Origin: Pseudomonas sp. 14P_8.1_Bac3
Lineage (GTDB): Bacteria > Pseudomonadota > Gammaproteobacteria > Pseudomonadales > Pseudomonadaceae
Reading direction: 5' to 3'
Length of the DNA: 64,000 nucleotides
NCBI RefSeq assembly: GCF_025466085.1
Contig: NZ_JANLOD010000004.1
Location: 51,896-115,895 of the forward strand
A model generated the notes under the pieces. It saw only the letters and a list, made by a program, of their open reading frames with translations, was not told the DNA's origin and did not search any database. Below are positions 28,025 through 36,560 of the stretch, in pieces (within the stretch, counting starts at the first letter, position 1; each line of letters starts with the position of its first letter). Both the position numbers and the translations under genes were made by a program.

Positions 28025-28339
28025 ATGGCCAGCATCAAGGCAAAGACTGCTCAAGAAATCCTGATGAACGATTTTCAAACACTCGTCAGCGACACCGAAC
28101 GGTTGCTGGAACACACGGCCACTCTGGCAGGCGATCAGGCGGACGAGTTGCGCGAACAAATCCATGACAGTCTGCTGCGTGCACGCGAAACCTTGAAACT
28201 GACCGAAGACTCCCTGCGCGAACGCGGCAAAGCCGCCGTGACCGCTACCGAAGACTATGTACAGAGCAATCCATGGCAATCGGTCGGTATCGCCGCTGGC
28301 GTGGGCTTTCTGATTGGTCTGCTGGCAACCCGGCGCTGA
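28025..28339 (+). CDS. ElaB/YqjD-family (DUF883) membrane-anchored protein
   Basis: A 104-residue protein. A long amphipathic helix (residues ~5-75) is followed by VQSNPWQSVGIAAGVGFLIG and TRR at the C-terminus, the tail-anchor signature of YqjD/ElaB, which bind ribosomes at the inner membrane in stationary phase. CGGAG precedes the ATG. It is the first gene of a tight three-gene operon. Confidence 0.85.
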   Translation: MASIKAKTAQEILMNDFQTLVSDTERLLEHTATLAGDQADELREQIHDSLLRARETLKLTEDSLRERGKAAVTATEDYVQSNPWQSVGIAAGVGFLIGLLATRR

Positions 28340-28341
28340 TT

Positions 28342-28731
28342 ATGGCGATCGGCGAATCCGGCTCGTCCGCGACGGGCCCAAGCTCCTCACCGCGGCGCCT
28401 GGGTGCCGCATTCCTTGGTTTGCTGCACAGCCATGTCGAACTGTTCGGCATCGAATTGCAGGAACAAAAAGCCCGCACCGTCAGCCTGTTGCTGTTCGCA
28501 GGCCTGGCGCTGGTGTTTGCCTTGCTATTGCTGGTGGGTTTGTCGACGCTGGTGCTGATCCTGTTCTGGGACACCTATCGCCTGCCCGCCATCATCGGGC
28601 TTTGCGTCTTCTACACTCTCGCCTGCATCTTCTGCGGGATGCGCCTGAGAGCGGCGATTTTCGATGAGTCCTCGCCCTTCCATGGCACCCTGGAAGAACT
28701 GGCCAATGATCGGGAGCGCCTGCTGCCATGA
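28342..28731 (+). CDS. YqjE-like phage-holin-family membrane protein
   Basis: A 129-residue protein. A short polar N-terminus leads into an amphipathic helix (LGLLHSHVELFGIELQEQKA), then two membrane segments (LLLFAGLALVFALLLLVGL and IIGLCVFYTLACIFCGM). ATG 28342 lies three bases after the previous stop. It overlaps the next gene by four bases. Confidence 0.8.
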   Translation: MAIGESGSSATGPSSSPRRLGAAFLGLLHSHVELFGIELQEQKARTVSLLLFAGLALVFALLLLVGLSTLVLILFWDTYRLPAIIGLCVFYTLACIFCGMRLRAAIFDESSPFHGTLEELANDRERLLP

Positions 28732-29069
28732 GCCTGCCTGTATTGCCCAACAACAGTTCGCGCGCGGAAATGCGCAAGGCGTTGATTCGCCTGCGCATGG
28801 AAATGCATCGCCAGGAAATTCGCCAGGAATCCACGCAGTTGCTGCAACCCTTGCACCGGGTGCGCGGAATGACGCAAAACCTGCATGACGGTTTCGGCAT
28901 CAAGCATGCTCCGCTCTGGGGCATGGCAGCCGTGACACTGCTGGGTTTTCTAACCGGCAAAGGTGCCAAAAGTGGCGGCGCGAGCAGCCTGACTCGACTG
29001 TTACGCCTCGGCACCACCCTGGGGCCTTTGATCAAATTGGTCATGCAAGGCTCTGCGCCGAAGCACTAA
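28728..29069 (+). CDS. YqjK-position conserved hypothetical protein
   Basis: A 113-residue basic protein: an N-terminal helical region (RAEMRKALIRLRMEMHRQEI), then a hydrophobic segment (LWGMAAVTLLGFLTG), then a basic tail. It occupies the place of yqjK in the yqjD-yqjE-yqjK operon and overlaps the holin-like gene by ATGA. Membrane association is likely. Function is unknown. Confidence 0.7.
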   Translation: MSLPVLPNNSSRAEMRKALIRLRMEMHRQEIRQESTQLLQPLHRVRGMTQNLHDGFGIKHAPLWGMAAVTLLGFLTGKGAKSGGASSLTRLLRLGTTLGPLIKLVMQGSAPKH

Positions 29070-29103
29070 GCCACTATCTGGCTGCATTCTTGCAACATCA
29101 GCG

Positions 29104-29133
29104 GTATGAACCTCTTTATCGAGAGGTTCATAC
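29104..29133 (+). terminator. Perfect 12-base hairpin after the YqjDEK-like operon
   Basis: The stem GTATGAACCTCT / AGAGGTTCATAC has a 6-base loop. There is only TTG after the stem, so it is either a weak terminator or an RNA-protecting hairpin. Confidence 0.5.
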
Positions 29134-29192
29134 TTGCGCGCCTATCCGGTCAACAGGCTTCATTCAAAAACAAGATCTACTAAGGAGGCTTC

Positions 29193-30356
29193 GTGATCGA
29201 CGGGCAACCGCTCGCCTGCTTTCAGCCGTTCATCGATACCGCCACCGGCCGTATCGCGGGCGTCGAGGCATTGGGCCGACTGCGTCAGGCCGACGGGCAA
29301 CTGATCTCCGTAGGACCGCTGTTTGCCGACCCGAGAACACCTGCCATCGCCCTGCGTCGGCTGGATCGGCAAATCCGCGACAACGCCCTGAGCCGTTTGC
29401 ACGAAGCGCCCGCTGACTGGTTTCTCAGCCTGAACATGTCGCCGCGCTGGATCAATCGCCTGCGCCCGGACCAGTCGCTGCCCAGCCTCAAGCAATTGAG
29501 CCGGCATGGCGTCGACCCTCGGCGCATTGTTTTCGAGATCACCGAACTGGGCGGCGACATCCATCGACTGGCAGATGTGGTGGCGCGTTATCGGCAAGCG
29601 GGAGCGCGCATCGCCATCGATGACTTCGGCGCCGGCTATTCGCAACTCGATCGCGTACTCGCCCTGCAACCGGACATTCTCAAGCTGGATATGCGGCTGT
29701 TCCAGGCCGCCGCGTTGGGCGGTCCCAGCAGCGACGTGGTCAAGGCGCTCGCGCAAATGGCGGAAAAAACCGGCTGCTGGATCATTGCCGAAGGGGTGGA
29801 GACTGAAGCGCAACTGAATTTCGCCCTGGAATGCGGCTCTCGCTACGTGCAGGGTTTTCTGTTCGCCCGTGCGCAAGTGGACTTCTTTGCCACCGACGCA
29901 TTTGTCGAGCGCTTCGCCCAGCTGCGTCAGCGCTATGTTCAACAGAAACTGGCCGAACGTGGCCGGCTGATGATCATGCGCCAGCAACTCTGCGAGCTGA
30001 TGACGATCCTGCAAACCTGGGCCCAGGCGCACGCGCCGCTCAGTGCTTTGCCCCAGCTGGATGCCTTTCCCTGGCTGTTGCGCTTTTATCAGTGTGACCG
30101 CCACGGCACGCAACTGACCCCGAACCTGGAATGGCGCAACAACGGCTGGGAAGCCGACGATCGCTACCTCGGGCACAACTGGTCATGGCGCCCGTACTTC
30201 TATCACCTCCTGGCCGAGGGCTGGGATGAGCGCCGACTGACGCTTTCCAGCACTTACCGTGATGCCACCAGCAACCAGTACTGCCTCACCGCCGGACAGT
30301 TTTTCAACAACGGCGAGCGGCTGCTGCTCATCGATATAGACGCTGCGGGGTTGTAG
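29193..30356 (+). CDS. Cytosolic EAL-domain c-di-GMP phosphodiesterase with C-terminal Cache-like domain
   Basis: A 387-residue protein with EAL at residues ~1-240. Catalytic and metal motifs look intact: VEALGR, LNMSP, VFEITELGG, IAIDDFGAGYS, KLDM, EGVETE and QGFLF. Residues ~270-387 form a Cache/PDC-like domain (FYHLLAEGW, TYRDATSNQYCLTAGQFF, LLLIDID). There is no signal peptide or membrane segment, so this usually periplasmic sensor fold would be inside the cell. The GTG start has the strong ribosome site AAGGAGG. Confidence 0.82.
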   Translation: MIDGQPLACFQPFIDTATGRIAGVEALGRLRQADGQLISVGPLFADPRTPAIALRRLDRQIRDNALSRLHEAPADWFLSLNMSPRWINRLRPDQSLPSLKQLSRHGVDPRRIVFEITELGGDIHRLADVVARYRQAGARIAIDDFGAGYSQLDRVLALQPDILKLDMRLFQAAALGGPSSDVVKALAQMAEKTGCWIIAEGVETEAQLNFALECGSRYVQGFLFARAQVDFFATDAFVERFAQLRQRYVQQKLAERGRLMIMRQQLCELMTILQTWAQAHAPLSALPQLDAFPWLLRFYQCDRHGTQLTPNLEWRNNGWEADDRYLGHNWSWRPYFYHLLAEGWDERRLTLSSTYRDATSNQYCLTAGQFFNNGERLLLIDIDAAGL

Positions 30357-30424
30357 TTCCGCTTGCAGGCACCGGTGCGAAACGGGAAGCTAGGCGCTCA
30401 GTCACCTGACGGAGAGAACCAGCC

Positions 30425-31753
30425 TTGGATTGGCAAACCCTGCTCACCCGCGAACGCCTCGGAAAGCCGCTGCACAGCCCGGAAGAACTCGGCCGCAGCC
30501 CTTTCCACAAAGACCACGACCGCATCATTTTCTCCGGAGCTTTTCGCCGCCTCGGGCGAAAAACCCAGGTCCACCCGGTTTCCAGCAATGATCACATCCA
30601 CACGCGCCTGACCCACTCGCTGGAAGTCAGTTGCGTCGGCCGCTCGCTGGGCATGCGCGTCGGCGAAACCATCCGCGGCGCCCTGCCCGACTGGTGCGAA
30701 CCCAGCGACCTCGGCATGGTGGTGCAATCGGCTTGCCTGGCTCACGACATTGGCAACCCGCCTTTCGGGCACTCCGGCGAAGACGCGATCCGCCACTGGT
30801 TCCAGCAAGCCGCCGGCCGTGGCTGGCTGGACGCGATGAGCGAAGTCGAACGCAATGACTTTCTCAATTTCGAAGGCAATGCCCAGGGCTTCCGGGTGCT
30901 TACCCAGCTGGAATATCACCAGTTCGATGGCGGCACCCGGCTGACCTACGCCACGCTCGGCACCTATCTGAAGTACCCGTGGACGGCCAAGCACGCCGAT
31001 TCACTGGGTTACAAGAAACACAAGTTCGGCTGCTACCAGAGTGAACTGCCGCTGCTGGAGCAGATCGCCCATAAGCTCGGCCTGCCGCAACTGGAAGAAC
31101 AACGCTGGGCGCGTCATCCGCTGGTGTACCTGATGGAGGCCGCCGATGACATCTGCTACGCGCTGATCGATCTCGAAGATGGCCTGGAAATGGAGCTGCT
31201 GGAGTACGCCGAAGTCGAGTCGCTGTTGCTCGACCTGGTGGGCGACGACCTGCCGGAAACCTATCGTCAGCTTGGCCCGCTGGATTCGCGACGACGCAAA
31301 CTGGCAATTCTGCGCGGCAAAGCCATCGAGCACCTGACCAACGCCGCGGCCCGCGCTTTTGTCGAGCAACAGGATGCGTTGCTGGCCGGCACACTGCCAG
31401 GAGACCTGGTGGAACACATGCACGGCCCCGCCAAGCGCTGCGTACTGAATGCCAAAGACATGGCGCGTAAAAAAATCTTCCAGGACAAGCGCAAGACCCT
31501 GCATGAAATCGGCGCCTACACCACTCTGGAAATCCTCCTGAACGCCTTCTGCGGCGCTGCGCTGGAACAGCACAACGGTCGCACGCCCTCCTTCAAGAGC
31601 CGTCGCGTCCTCGATCTGCTGGGCAACAGCGCGCCAGATCCCCACGGTCCGCTACACACCTCGTTCCTGCGCATGATTGACTTCATCGCGGGAATGACCG
31701 ACAGCTATGCCAGCGAAATGGCGCTGGAGATGACGGGCCGTTCGAGCCGTTGA
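30425..31753 (+). CDS. dgt: Deoxyguanosinetriphosphate triphosphohydrolase (dGTPase)
   Basis: A 442-residue HD-superfamily dNTPase. The metal site includes THSLEV and [16 protein letters not shown] near residues 100-120, with the FEGNAQGFR loop after it and [15 protein letters not shown] further on. It cleaves dGTP to deoxyguanosine and triphosphate. The start is TTG 30425 with ACGGAGAG upstream; the dGTPase family's [16 protein letters not shown] follows at residue ~27. Confidence 0.88.
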   Translation: MDWQTLLTRERLGKPLHSPEELGRSPFHKDHDRIIFSGAFRRLGRKTQVHPVSSNDHIHTRLTHSLEVSCVGRSLGMRVGETIRGALPDWCEPSDLGMVVQSACLAHDIGNPPFGHSGEDAIRHWFQQAAGRGWLDAMSEVERNDFLNFEGNAQGFRVLTQLEYHQFDGGTRLTYATLGTYLKYPWTAKHADSLGYKKHKFGCYQSELPLLEQIAHKLGLPQLEEQRWARHPLVYLMEAADDICYALIDLEDGLEMELLEYAEVESLLLDLVGDDLPETYRQLGPLDSRRRKLAILRGKAIEHLTNAAARAFVEQQDALLAGTLPGDLVEHMHGPAKRCVLNAKDMARKKIFQDKRKTLHEIGAYTTLEILLNAFCGAALEQHNGRTPSFKSRRVLDLLGNSAPDPHGPLHTSFLRMIDFIAGMTDSYASEMALEMTGRSSR

Positions 31754-31924
31754 TTGAAACCGGTTGATCAGTCATAAAGCCGTCTGGAATGGCTGATCAG
31801 CCCCTTAACGTCCAAGTGCATTCACCGTTCTGCGAATTGCCCTACACCTCCCGCCGAGCAAACTGATCGATTGATGTCCATTATCGCGAAATAATGAGGC
31901 GCCCCTCTGTATGAGAGTTGAAGC

Positions 31925-32328
31925 GTGAGCAATCCCAAGTTAGAAGACGATTTGCGCATCCTGCTGGTGGAGGACCATCCCTTTCAACTAAGGGCGACTC
32001 AGTACCTGCTTGAAAGTTACGGTTTCACGCAACTGACCACCTCAGGCAGCGCCCAAGATGCTTTGCAACAAATGCTGACGGCGGTACAACCGTTCGACAT
32101 TCTGTTGTGCGATCAATGTTTGCCTGACCTCCCGGACTCGATCTGGTCAAGTTCGCCAGTCATCGCGGGATGATTCGAAAGGCAATCCTGTTAAGTAGCC
32201 TGACCTGTACAGAACTTGACGGGCTTGAGAAGACCGCGAACGCACATGGATTGCCTCTACTCGGCTATTTAATAAAGCCACTGAAACAATCGGAATTCAG
32301 AAAACTATTGAACTCCATTCAAATATAA
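31925..32328 (+). pseudogene. Response-regulator receiver gene broken by a one-base frameshift
   Basis: The first 70 codons encode a receiver N-terminus: LRILLVEDHPFQL, then DILLCDQCLPDLP with the phospho-Asp. After the run at 32131-32136 the frame is lost and a stop follows at 32171-32173. In the neighbouring frame from 32137 the domain continues (LDLVKFASHRG, KAILLSSL, GYLIKPL with the conserved Lys) and ends at TAA 32326-32328. Restoring one base gives a complete receiver of about 134 residues with no output domain. Its position before an EvgS/RocS-like system recalls the RocR receiver, but the EAL part of RocR is absent. A sequencing error is the main alternative. Confidence 0.75.
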
Positions 32329-32571
32329 AAACACCCCTTTATATAACTCACTTAAATACAACTAGACATTTCTTAATTAAGACGCTCAAACACCGATTAT
32401 CGCCCCAACAAGTTTTGCCATCCTCATGCAAACCTAGTTGATTCGTAGTCCCATTCTTTTTCCCTTGTAGGACTATTCCTATATTGCTGCTTGGAGTCCG
32501 TCAGTTCATGCGGCCCATCAACTATCTGAGCTAAGGTGCGCGCTTTATTTAAGCTCGCATGGGATTTGATT
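32329..32571. other. AT-rich leader of the EvgA/RocA-like regulator gene
   Basis: The region is 243 bases and clearly richer in A and T than its surroundings. No gene is visible. A promoter is expected but not pinned down. Confidence 0.4.
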
Positions 32572-33198
32572 ATGAACTCCGTTTTTATTGTCGACGATCA
32601 CCCTGTCATCCGCCTGGCCGTCCGAATGCTGCTGGAGCACGAAGGCTACAAAGTTGTCGGCGAATCCGATAATGGGGTTGATGCCATGCAAATGGTTCGT
32701 GAATGCATGCCTGACCTGGTCATTCTCGATATCAGCATTCCAAAACTGGACGGTCTCGAAGTTCTCGCGCGCTTCAACGCAATGAGTACGCCGCTAAAAA
32801 CACTGGTACTAACGGCACAATGTCCGACCCTGTTCGGTATTCGCTGCATGCAGTCCGGGGCCTCAGGCTATGTCTGCAAACAGGAAGACCTGAGTGAACT
32901 GGTCAGCGCCATCAAAGCCGTATTGTCGGGTTACAACTACTTCCCCAGCCAGGCCTTGAATCCTGTTCGTGGTGATGACGTGCGTTACGCCGAGCTGGAG
33001 CTGTTCAAGTCCGTCAACGATAGAGAGCTGATGGTGTTGCAACTGTTCGCTCAAGGCCGTACCAACAAGGAAATTGCCAAAGGCATGTTCCTGAGCAACA
33101 AGACAGTCAGCACCTACAAAAAACGGCTCATGCAGAAGCTCAAGGCCAAGTCTCTGGTTGAACTTATCGAAATGGCAAAACGTAACGCACTGGTGTGA
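32572..33198 (+). CDS. LuxR-type response regulator (EvgA/RocA1-like)
   Basis: A 208-residue protein. The receiver (VFIVDDHPVIRLAVRMLL, then DLVILDISIPKLDG with phospho-Asp near residue 54) is followed by the GerE domain (RELMVLQLFAQGRTNKEIAKG). It closely follows the BvgA/EvgA/RocA1 pattern. Its stop overlaps the possible GTG start of the unorthodox kinase that follows, so the two are likely cognate and translated together. Confidence 0.87.
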   Translation: MNSVFIVDDHPVIRLAVRMLLEHEGYKVVGESDNGVDAMQMVRECMPDLVILDISIPKLDGLEVLARFNAMSTPLKTLVLTAQCPTLFGIRCMQSGASGYVCKQEDLSELVSAIKAVLSGYNYFPSQALNPVRGDDVRYAELELFKSVNDRELMVLQLFAQGRTNKEIAKGMFLSNKTVSTYKKRLMQKLKAKSLVELIEMAKRNALV

Positions 33199-36100
33199 GC
33201 CAAAGGATGCCGCGTCGCATAAGGGACTATCTGATATTCATCGCTGCAGGCTTATGCCTGAGCACATCGGTGCCTGCTGCGCACATTGCCAGCGACCCCT
33301 TCACTTTGCTCAGTCGCTCGACGATCAGGCACCTGGACGTTCAACTGGACGCCTCTCAGCGGCAATGGCTCGCAAGTAAACGCGAACTGATCCTCGGCAC
33401 GTCGGCCCCGGACTATCCCCCTTTCGACCTGACAGTCAGCGGCAAGGACTACGAAGGTTTCACCGCCGACTACGCTGGCATCCTCGGCCAGACCCTCGGT
33501 TTGCCGGTCAAGGTCCAGCGCTTCGCCTCCCGCGGGGCGGCGATCAAGGCACTGGAAAAAGGCGAGGTTGATCTGCTCGGCACTGCCAACGGGTTCGAGG
33601 CTCACAACGCCGACATCATGCTGTCTGCACCTTACGCCGTGGATCAACCGGTACTGGTAACGCGGGAAGGAGAAACCCGGTCCCTGACCGATGGGCTTGC
33701 CGGCTTGCGCCTCAGCATGGTGTATCACTACCTGCCACTGGAGGAAGTCAGGGCCCTGTACCCCAAGGCAATCATTACTTCCTATCCGTCCTACCAGAAC
33801 GCGATCAATGCCGTGGCATTCGACCAGGCCGACGTCTTCCTCGGCGACACCATCTCCACCCACTACATGATCAACAAGGGTTACCTGAACAACATCCGCA
33901 TGGCCAACTTCGGCAAACACGAAGCCCACGGATTCAGCTTCGCCGTGCACAAGCAGAACCCGGAATTGCTCGGGATCATCAACGCTATGCTCATGGCCAT
34001 TCCCGCCACCGAACGGCAAAACATCGCCGAGCACTGGAGTGCAGGCAGCGACATTCTGCTCACCGACCAGAAGCTACAACTCACCGACCCTGAGGAACAC
34101 TGGCTGGCACAACACCCGGTGGTGCGCGTGGTGGTCAACGAGGCCTTTGCGCCAATGACTTTTTTTGACAGCGATGGCAATTTTCGCGGGGTGACAGCAG
34201 ACCTCCTCGAACTCATCAGGTTGCGCACCGGCCTGCGCTTCGACATCCGTCGCAGCCGCAGCAATGACGACATGATCGAGCAGATCAAGGACAACAAAGC
34301 CGACGTGATCGCCGCCCTGGTCCCCAGCGACGAACGGGAAACACTGCTGAACTTCACCCGTCCCTACCTGCAAAACTCCTTCGTGCTGGTGACGCGCAAA
34401 GCCGCCGACAGCCCCGCCAACCTTGAGCAGTTGGAGGGCAAGCGCCTGACAATTGCCCAAGGCAGCCCGCTGGTGGATTACCTGCGCCGCGAGTTCCCGC
34501 GGATCAAGCTGATCGAAACACCGGATGCGTTCAGCGCCGTGGAGTTGCTCGCCGAAGGCAAGGCTGACGGCGCAGTGAGTTCACTGGTGATCGCCAACTA
34601 CTTCATTTCATCGCGATTCTTCGAACGCACCCTGCAGATTCGCACCACCATCGGCACCCGCCAGGCTGCATTTTCCCTGGCGACCGGGCACGACGCCAAA
34701 GAGCTGAATGCCATCCTCAACAAAGCCCTGTTGAGCATCGCTCCGGAAGAACTGGGCATCATCAACAGCCGCTGGCGCGGCTATTCAGCGTCCTCGCAAA
34801 GCACCTGGCGCAACTACCAGCGCCTGTTCTACCAGATTGTGATCGGGGCCGGCGTGTTGCTGCTCCTGTCCGCGGCCTGGAATGCCTACATGCGTCGCCA
34901 GATCAAACAGCGCCAGGCGGCCGAGCGCGCACTGAACGATCAATTGACCGAGCGGCGACAACTGTTCGAAGAGCTGCGCTGTGCGAAGGAGCGCGCCGAT
35001 GAAGCCAACCGCGCCAAAAGCACATTCCTGGCAACCATGAGCCATGAGATCCGCACACCGATGAATGCGGTCATCGGCATGCTCGAACTGACCCTGAAGC
35101 GCATCGAAAGCGACCATCCGGACCGTCCGGCCATCGACGTCGCGTACAACTCCGCCAAGGATCTGCTGGAACTGATCGGTGACATCCTCGACATTGCGCG
35201 AATTGAGTCCGGGCGCCTGAGCCTCAGCCCGGAGCGGGTGAACCCGAGTGAAATCGTTGCGTCAGTCGTGCGGATCTTCGAGGGGCTGGCGCGGCAAAAA
35301 AACCTCGAACTGCTGCTGGAGCTGAACCCGGCCAACCCAGCGATCGACGTCTTGCTGGACCCGATGCGCTTCAAACAGGTGCTGTCGAACCTGGTCAGCA
35401 ACGCCATCAAATTCACCGAACAGGGCCAGGTCAGTATCACCGTCGAGTTGTTGGCGACGGCGGAACCCGAGCATGTGCGAATGCTTTTGCAGGTTGAGGA
35501 CAGCGGCATCGGCATCAGCGAACAGGATCAACGCCGGCTGTTCGAGCCTTTTGCCCAGGCCGATGCGACGGGACAATCGGGCAGAGGTGGCGCCGGACTG
35601 GGCCTGGTGATCAGCCGAAGCCTGTGCGAAATGATGGGTGGCAGCCTGCGACTGGGCAGTCAGCCGGGCGTCGGCACCCAGGTTCTGGTTTCCCTGCTGC
35701 TGCCCACCCTGCCCGTGGAGCAGGTGCCGCCAACTACCGAAACGGTCATCCAGACGACCACTGCCCCCTTGAACATTCTGGTGGTCGATGATCATCCGGC
35801 CAATCGCTTGCTGATGTGTCAGCAGTTGGAATTCCTCGGCCACCGCTTCAGTGTCGCCGAAGACGGCGAGGCCGGACTGCAGGCGTGGAAAAACGGGCGG
35901 TTCGATCTGGTGATTGTCGACTGCAACATGCCGGTGATGAATGGCTACGAACTCGCCCGCGCCATCCGCGAGGATGAACGGCAATCCCGGAATCCGCGCT
36001 GTACCGTCCTGGGTTTTACCGCCAACGCCCAGCCGGAAGAATTACAACGCTGCAGACAGGCGGGGATGGACGATTGCCTGTTCAAGCCACTGCCCCTGAC

Positions 36101-36512
36101 CGCCTTGAGTCAATGGGTGGCCGGCATCAAGCCGACCGAGCGCGATCCCGCCTTCAGCCTGGCAGGGTTGCACTTGTTGACGGGGGGCAATCCAGCCATG
36201 GACCTGCGATTGCTGACCGAACTGCTCACCAGCAATCGCCTGGACCGGCAAACGCTGCAAGGGTTATCCCGGTCAGACGACCCGCGGTCATTTCTCGATA
36301 TCGCCCATAAAATCAAAGGCGCGGCAAGGATTGTCCAGGCCAGCCGCTTGATCGAAAGCTGCGAGGCGCTCGAACAGGCCTGTCGCGAAGTGGTGCGCAG
36401 GGACGAAGTGGCGAAATGCAGTAAAGCCCTGGAGCAGGCGATGCTCGATCTGGAGCAAGCGTTGCAGCAACAAATTGCGCAAAACGCCAACAGCAGAATG
36501 GCGGAGCCTTAA
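33195..36512 (+). CDS. Unorthodox hybrid sensor kinase with two periplasmic binding domains (EvgS/BvgS/RocS1-like)
   Basis: About 1105 residues: signal peptide ~1-30; two SBP_bac_3 venus-flytrap domains (~50-275 and ~295-520); a membrane segment near 548-565 (IVIGAGVLLLLSAAWNAYM); HisKA with FLATMSHEIRTPMNAVIG; HATPase with GRGGAGLGLVISRSLC; a receiver (ILVVDDHPANRLL, IVDCNMPVMNGYEL); and a C-terminal Hpt (AHKIKGAARIVQ). The complete four-step phosphorelay is present. GTG 33195 overlaps the regulator stop (GTGA); ATG 33207 is an equal candidate. Binding-protein domains suggest a small periplasmic ligand, which is unknown. Confidence 0.88.
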   Translation: MSQRMPRRIRDYLIFIAAGLCLSTSVPAAHIASDPFTLLSRSTIRHLDVQLDASQRQWLASKRELILGTSAPDYPPFDLTVSGKDYEGFTADYAGILGQTLGLPVKVQRFASRGAAIKALEKGEVDLLGTANGFEAHNADIMLSAPYAVDQPVLVTREGETRSLTDGLAGLRLSMVYHYLPLEEVRALYPKAIITSYPSYQNAINAVAFDQADVFLGDTISTHYMINKGYLNNIRMANFGKHEAHGFSFAVHKQNPELLGIINAMLMAIPATERQNIAEHWSAGSDILLTDQKLQLTDPEEHWLAQHPVVRVVVNEAFAPMTFFDSDGNFRGVTADLLELIRLRTGLRFDIRRSRSNDDMIEQIKDNKADVIAALVPSDERETLLNFTRPYLQNSFVLVTRKAADSPANLEQLEGKRLTIAQGSPLVDYLRREFPRIKLIETPDAFSAVELLAEGKADGAVSSLVIANYFISSRFFERTLQIRTTIGTRQAAFSLATGHDAKELNAILNKALLSIAPEELGIINSRWRGYSASSQSTWRNYQRLFYQIVIGAGVLLLLSAAWNAYMRRQIKQRQAAERALNDQLTERRQLFEELRCAKERADEANRAKSTFLATMSHEIRTPMNAVIGMLELTLKRIESDHPDRPAIDVAYNSAKDLLELIGDILDIARIESGRLSLSPERVNPSEIVASVVRIFEGLARQKNLELLLELNPANPAIDVLLDPMRFKQVLSNLVSNAIKFTEQGQVSITVELLATAEPEHVRMLLQVEDSGIGISEQDQRRLFEPFAQADATGQSGRGGAGLGLVISRSLCEMMGGSLRLGSQPGVGTQVLVSLLLPTLPVEQVPPTTETVIQTTTAPLNILVVDDHPANRLLMCQQLEFLGHRFSVAEDGEAGLQAWKNGRFDLVIVDCNMPVMNGYELARAIREDERQSRNPRCTVLGFTANAQPEELQRCRQAGMDDCLFKPLPLTALSQWVAGIKPTERDPAFSLAGLHLLTGGNPAMDLRLLTELLTSNRLDRQTLQGLSRSDDPRSFLDIAHKIKGAARIVQASRLIESCEALEQACREVVRRDEVAKCSKALEQAMLDLEQALQQQIAQNANSRMAEP

Positions 36513-36560
36513 CTATGCTAGATCGCTCAGCAGTGTGTTAAACATCATGGAGACCCAGCT

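Noticed and set aside
29193..30356. Whether the EAL-Cache protein has lost catalytic residues
   Set aside because: All the usual motifs (EAL, N, E, DD, K, E, Q positions) are present, so there is no sign of degeneration.
32131..32140. Programmed ribosomal frameshift in the receiver gene
   Set aside because: There is no slippery heptamer, and no pseudoknot or internal ribosome-site-like stimulator is apparent. A simple deletion or sequencing error is more economical.
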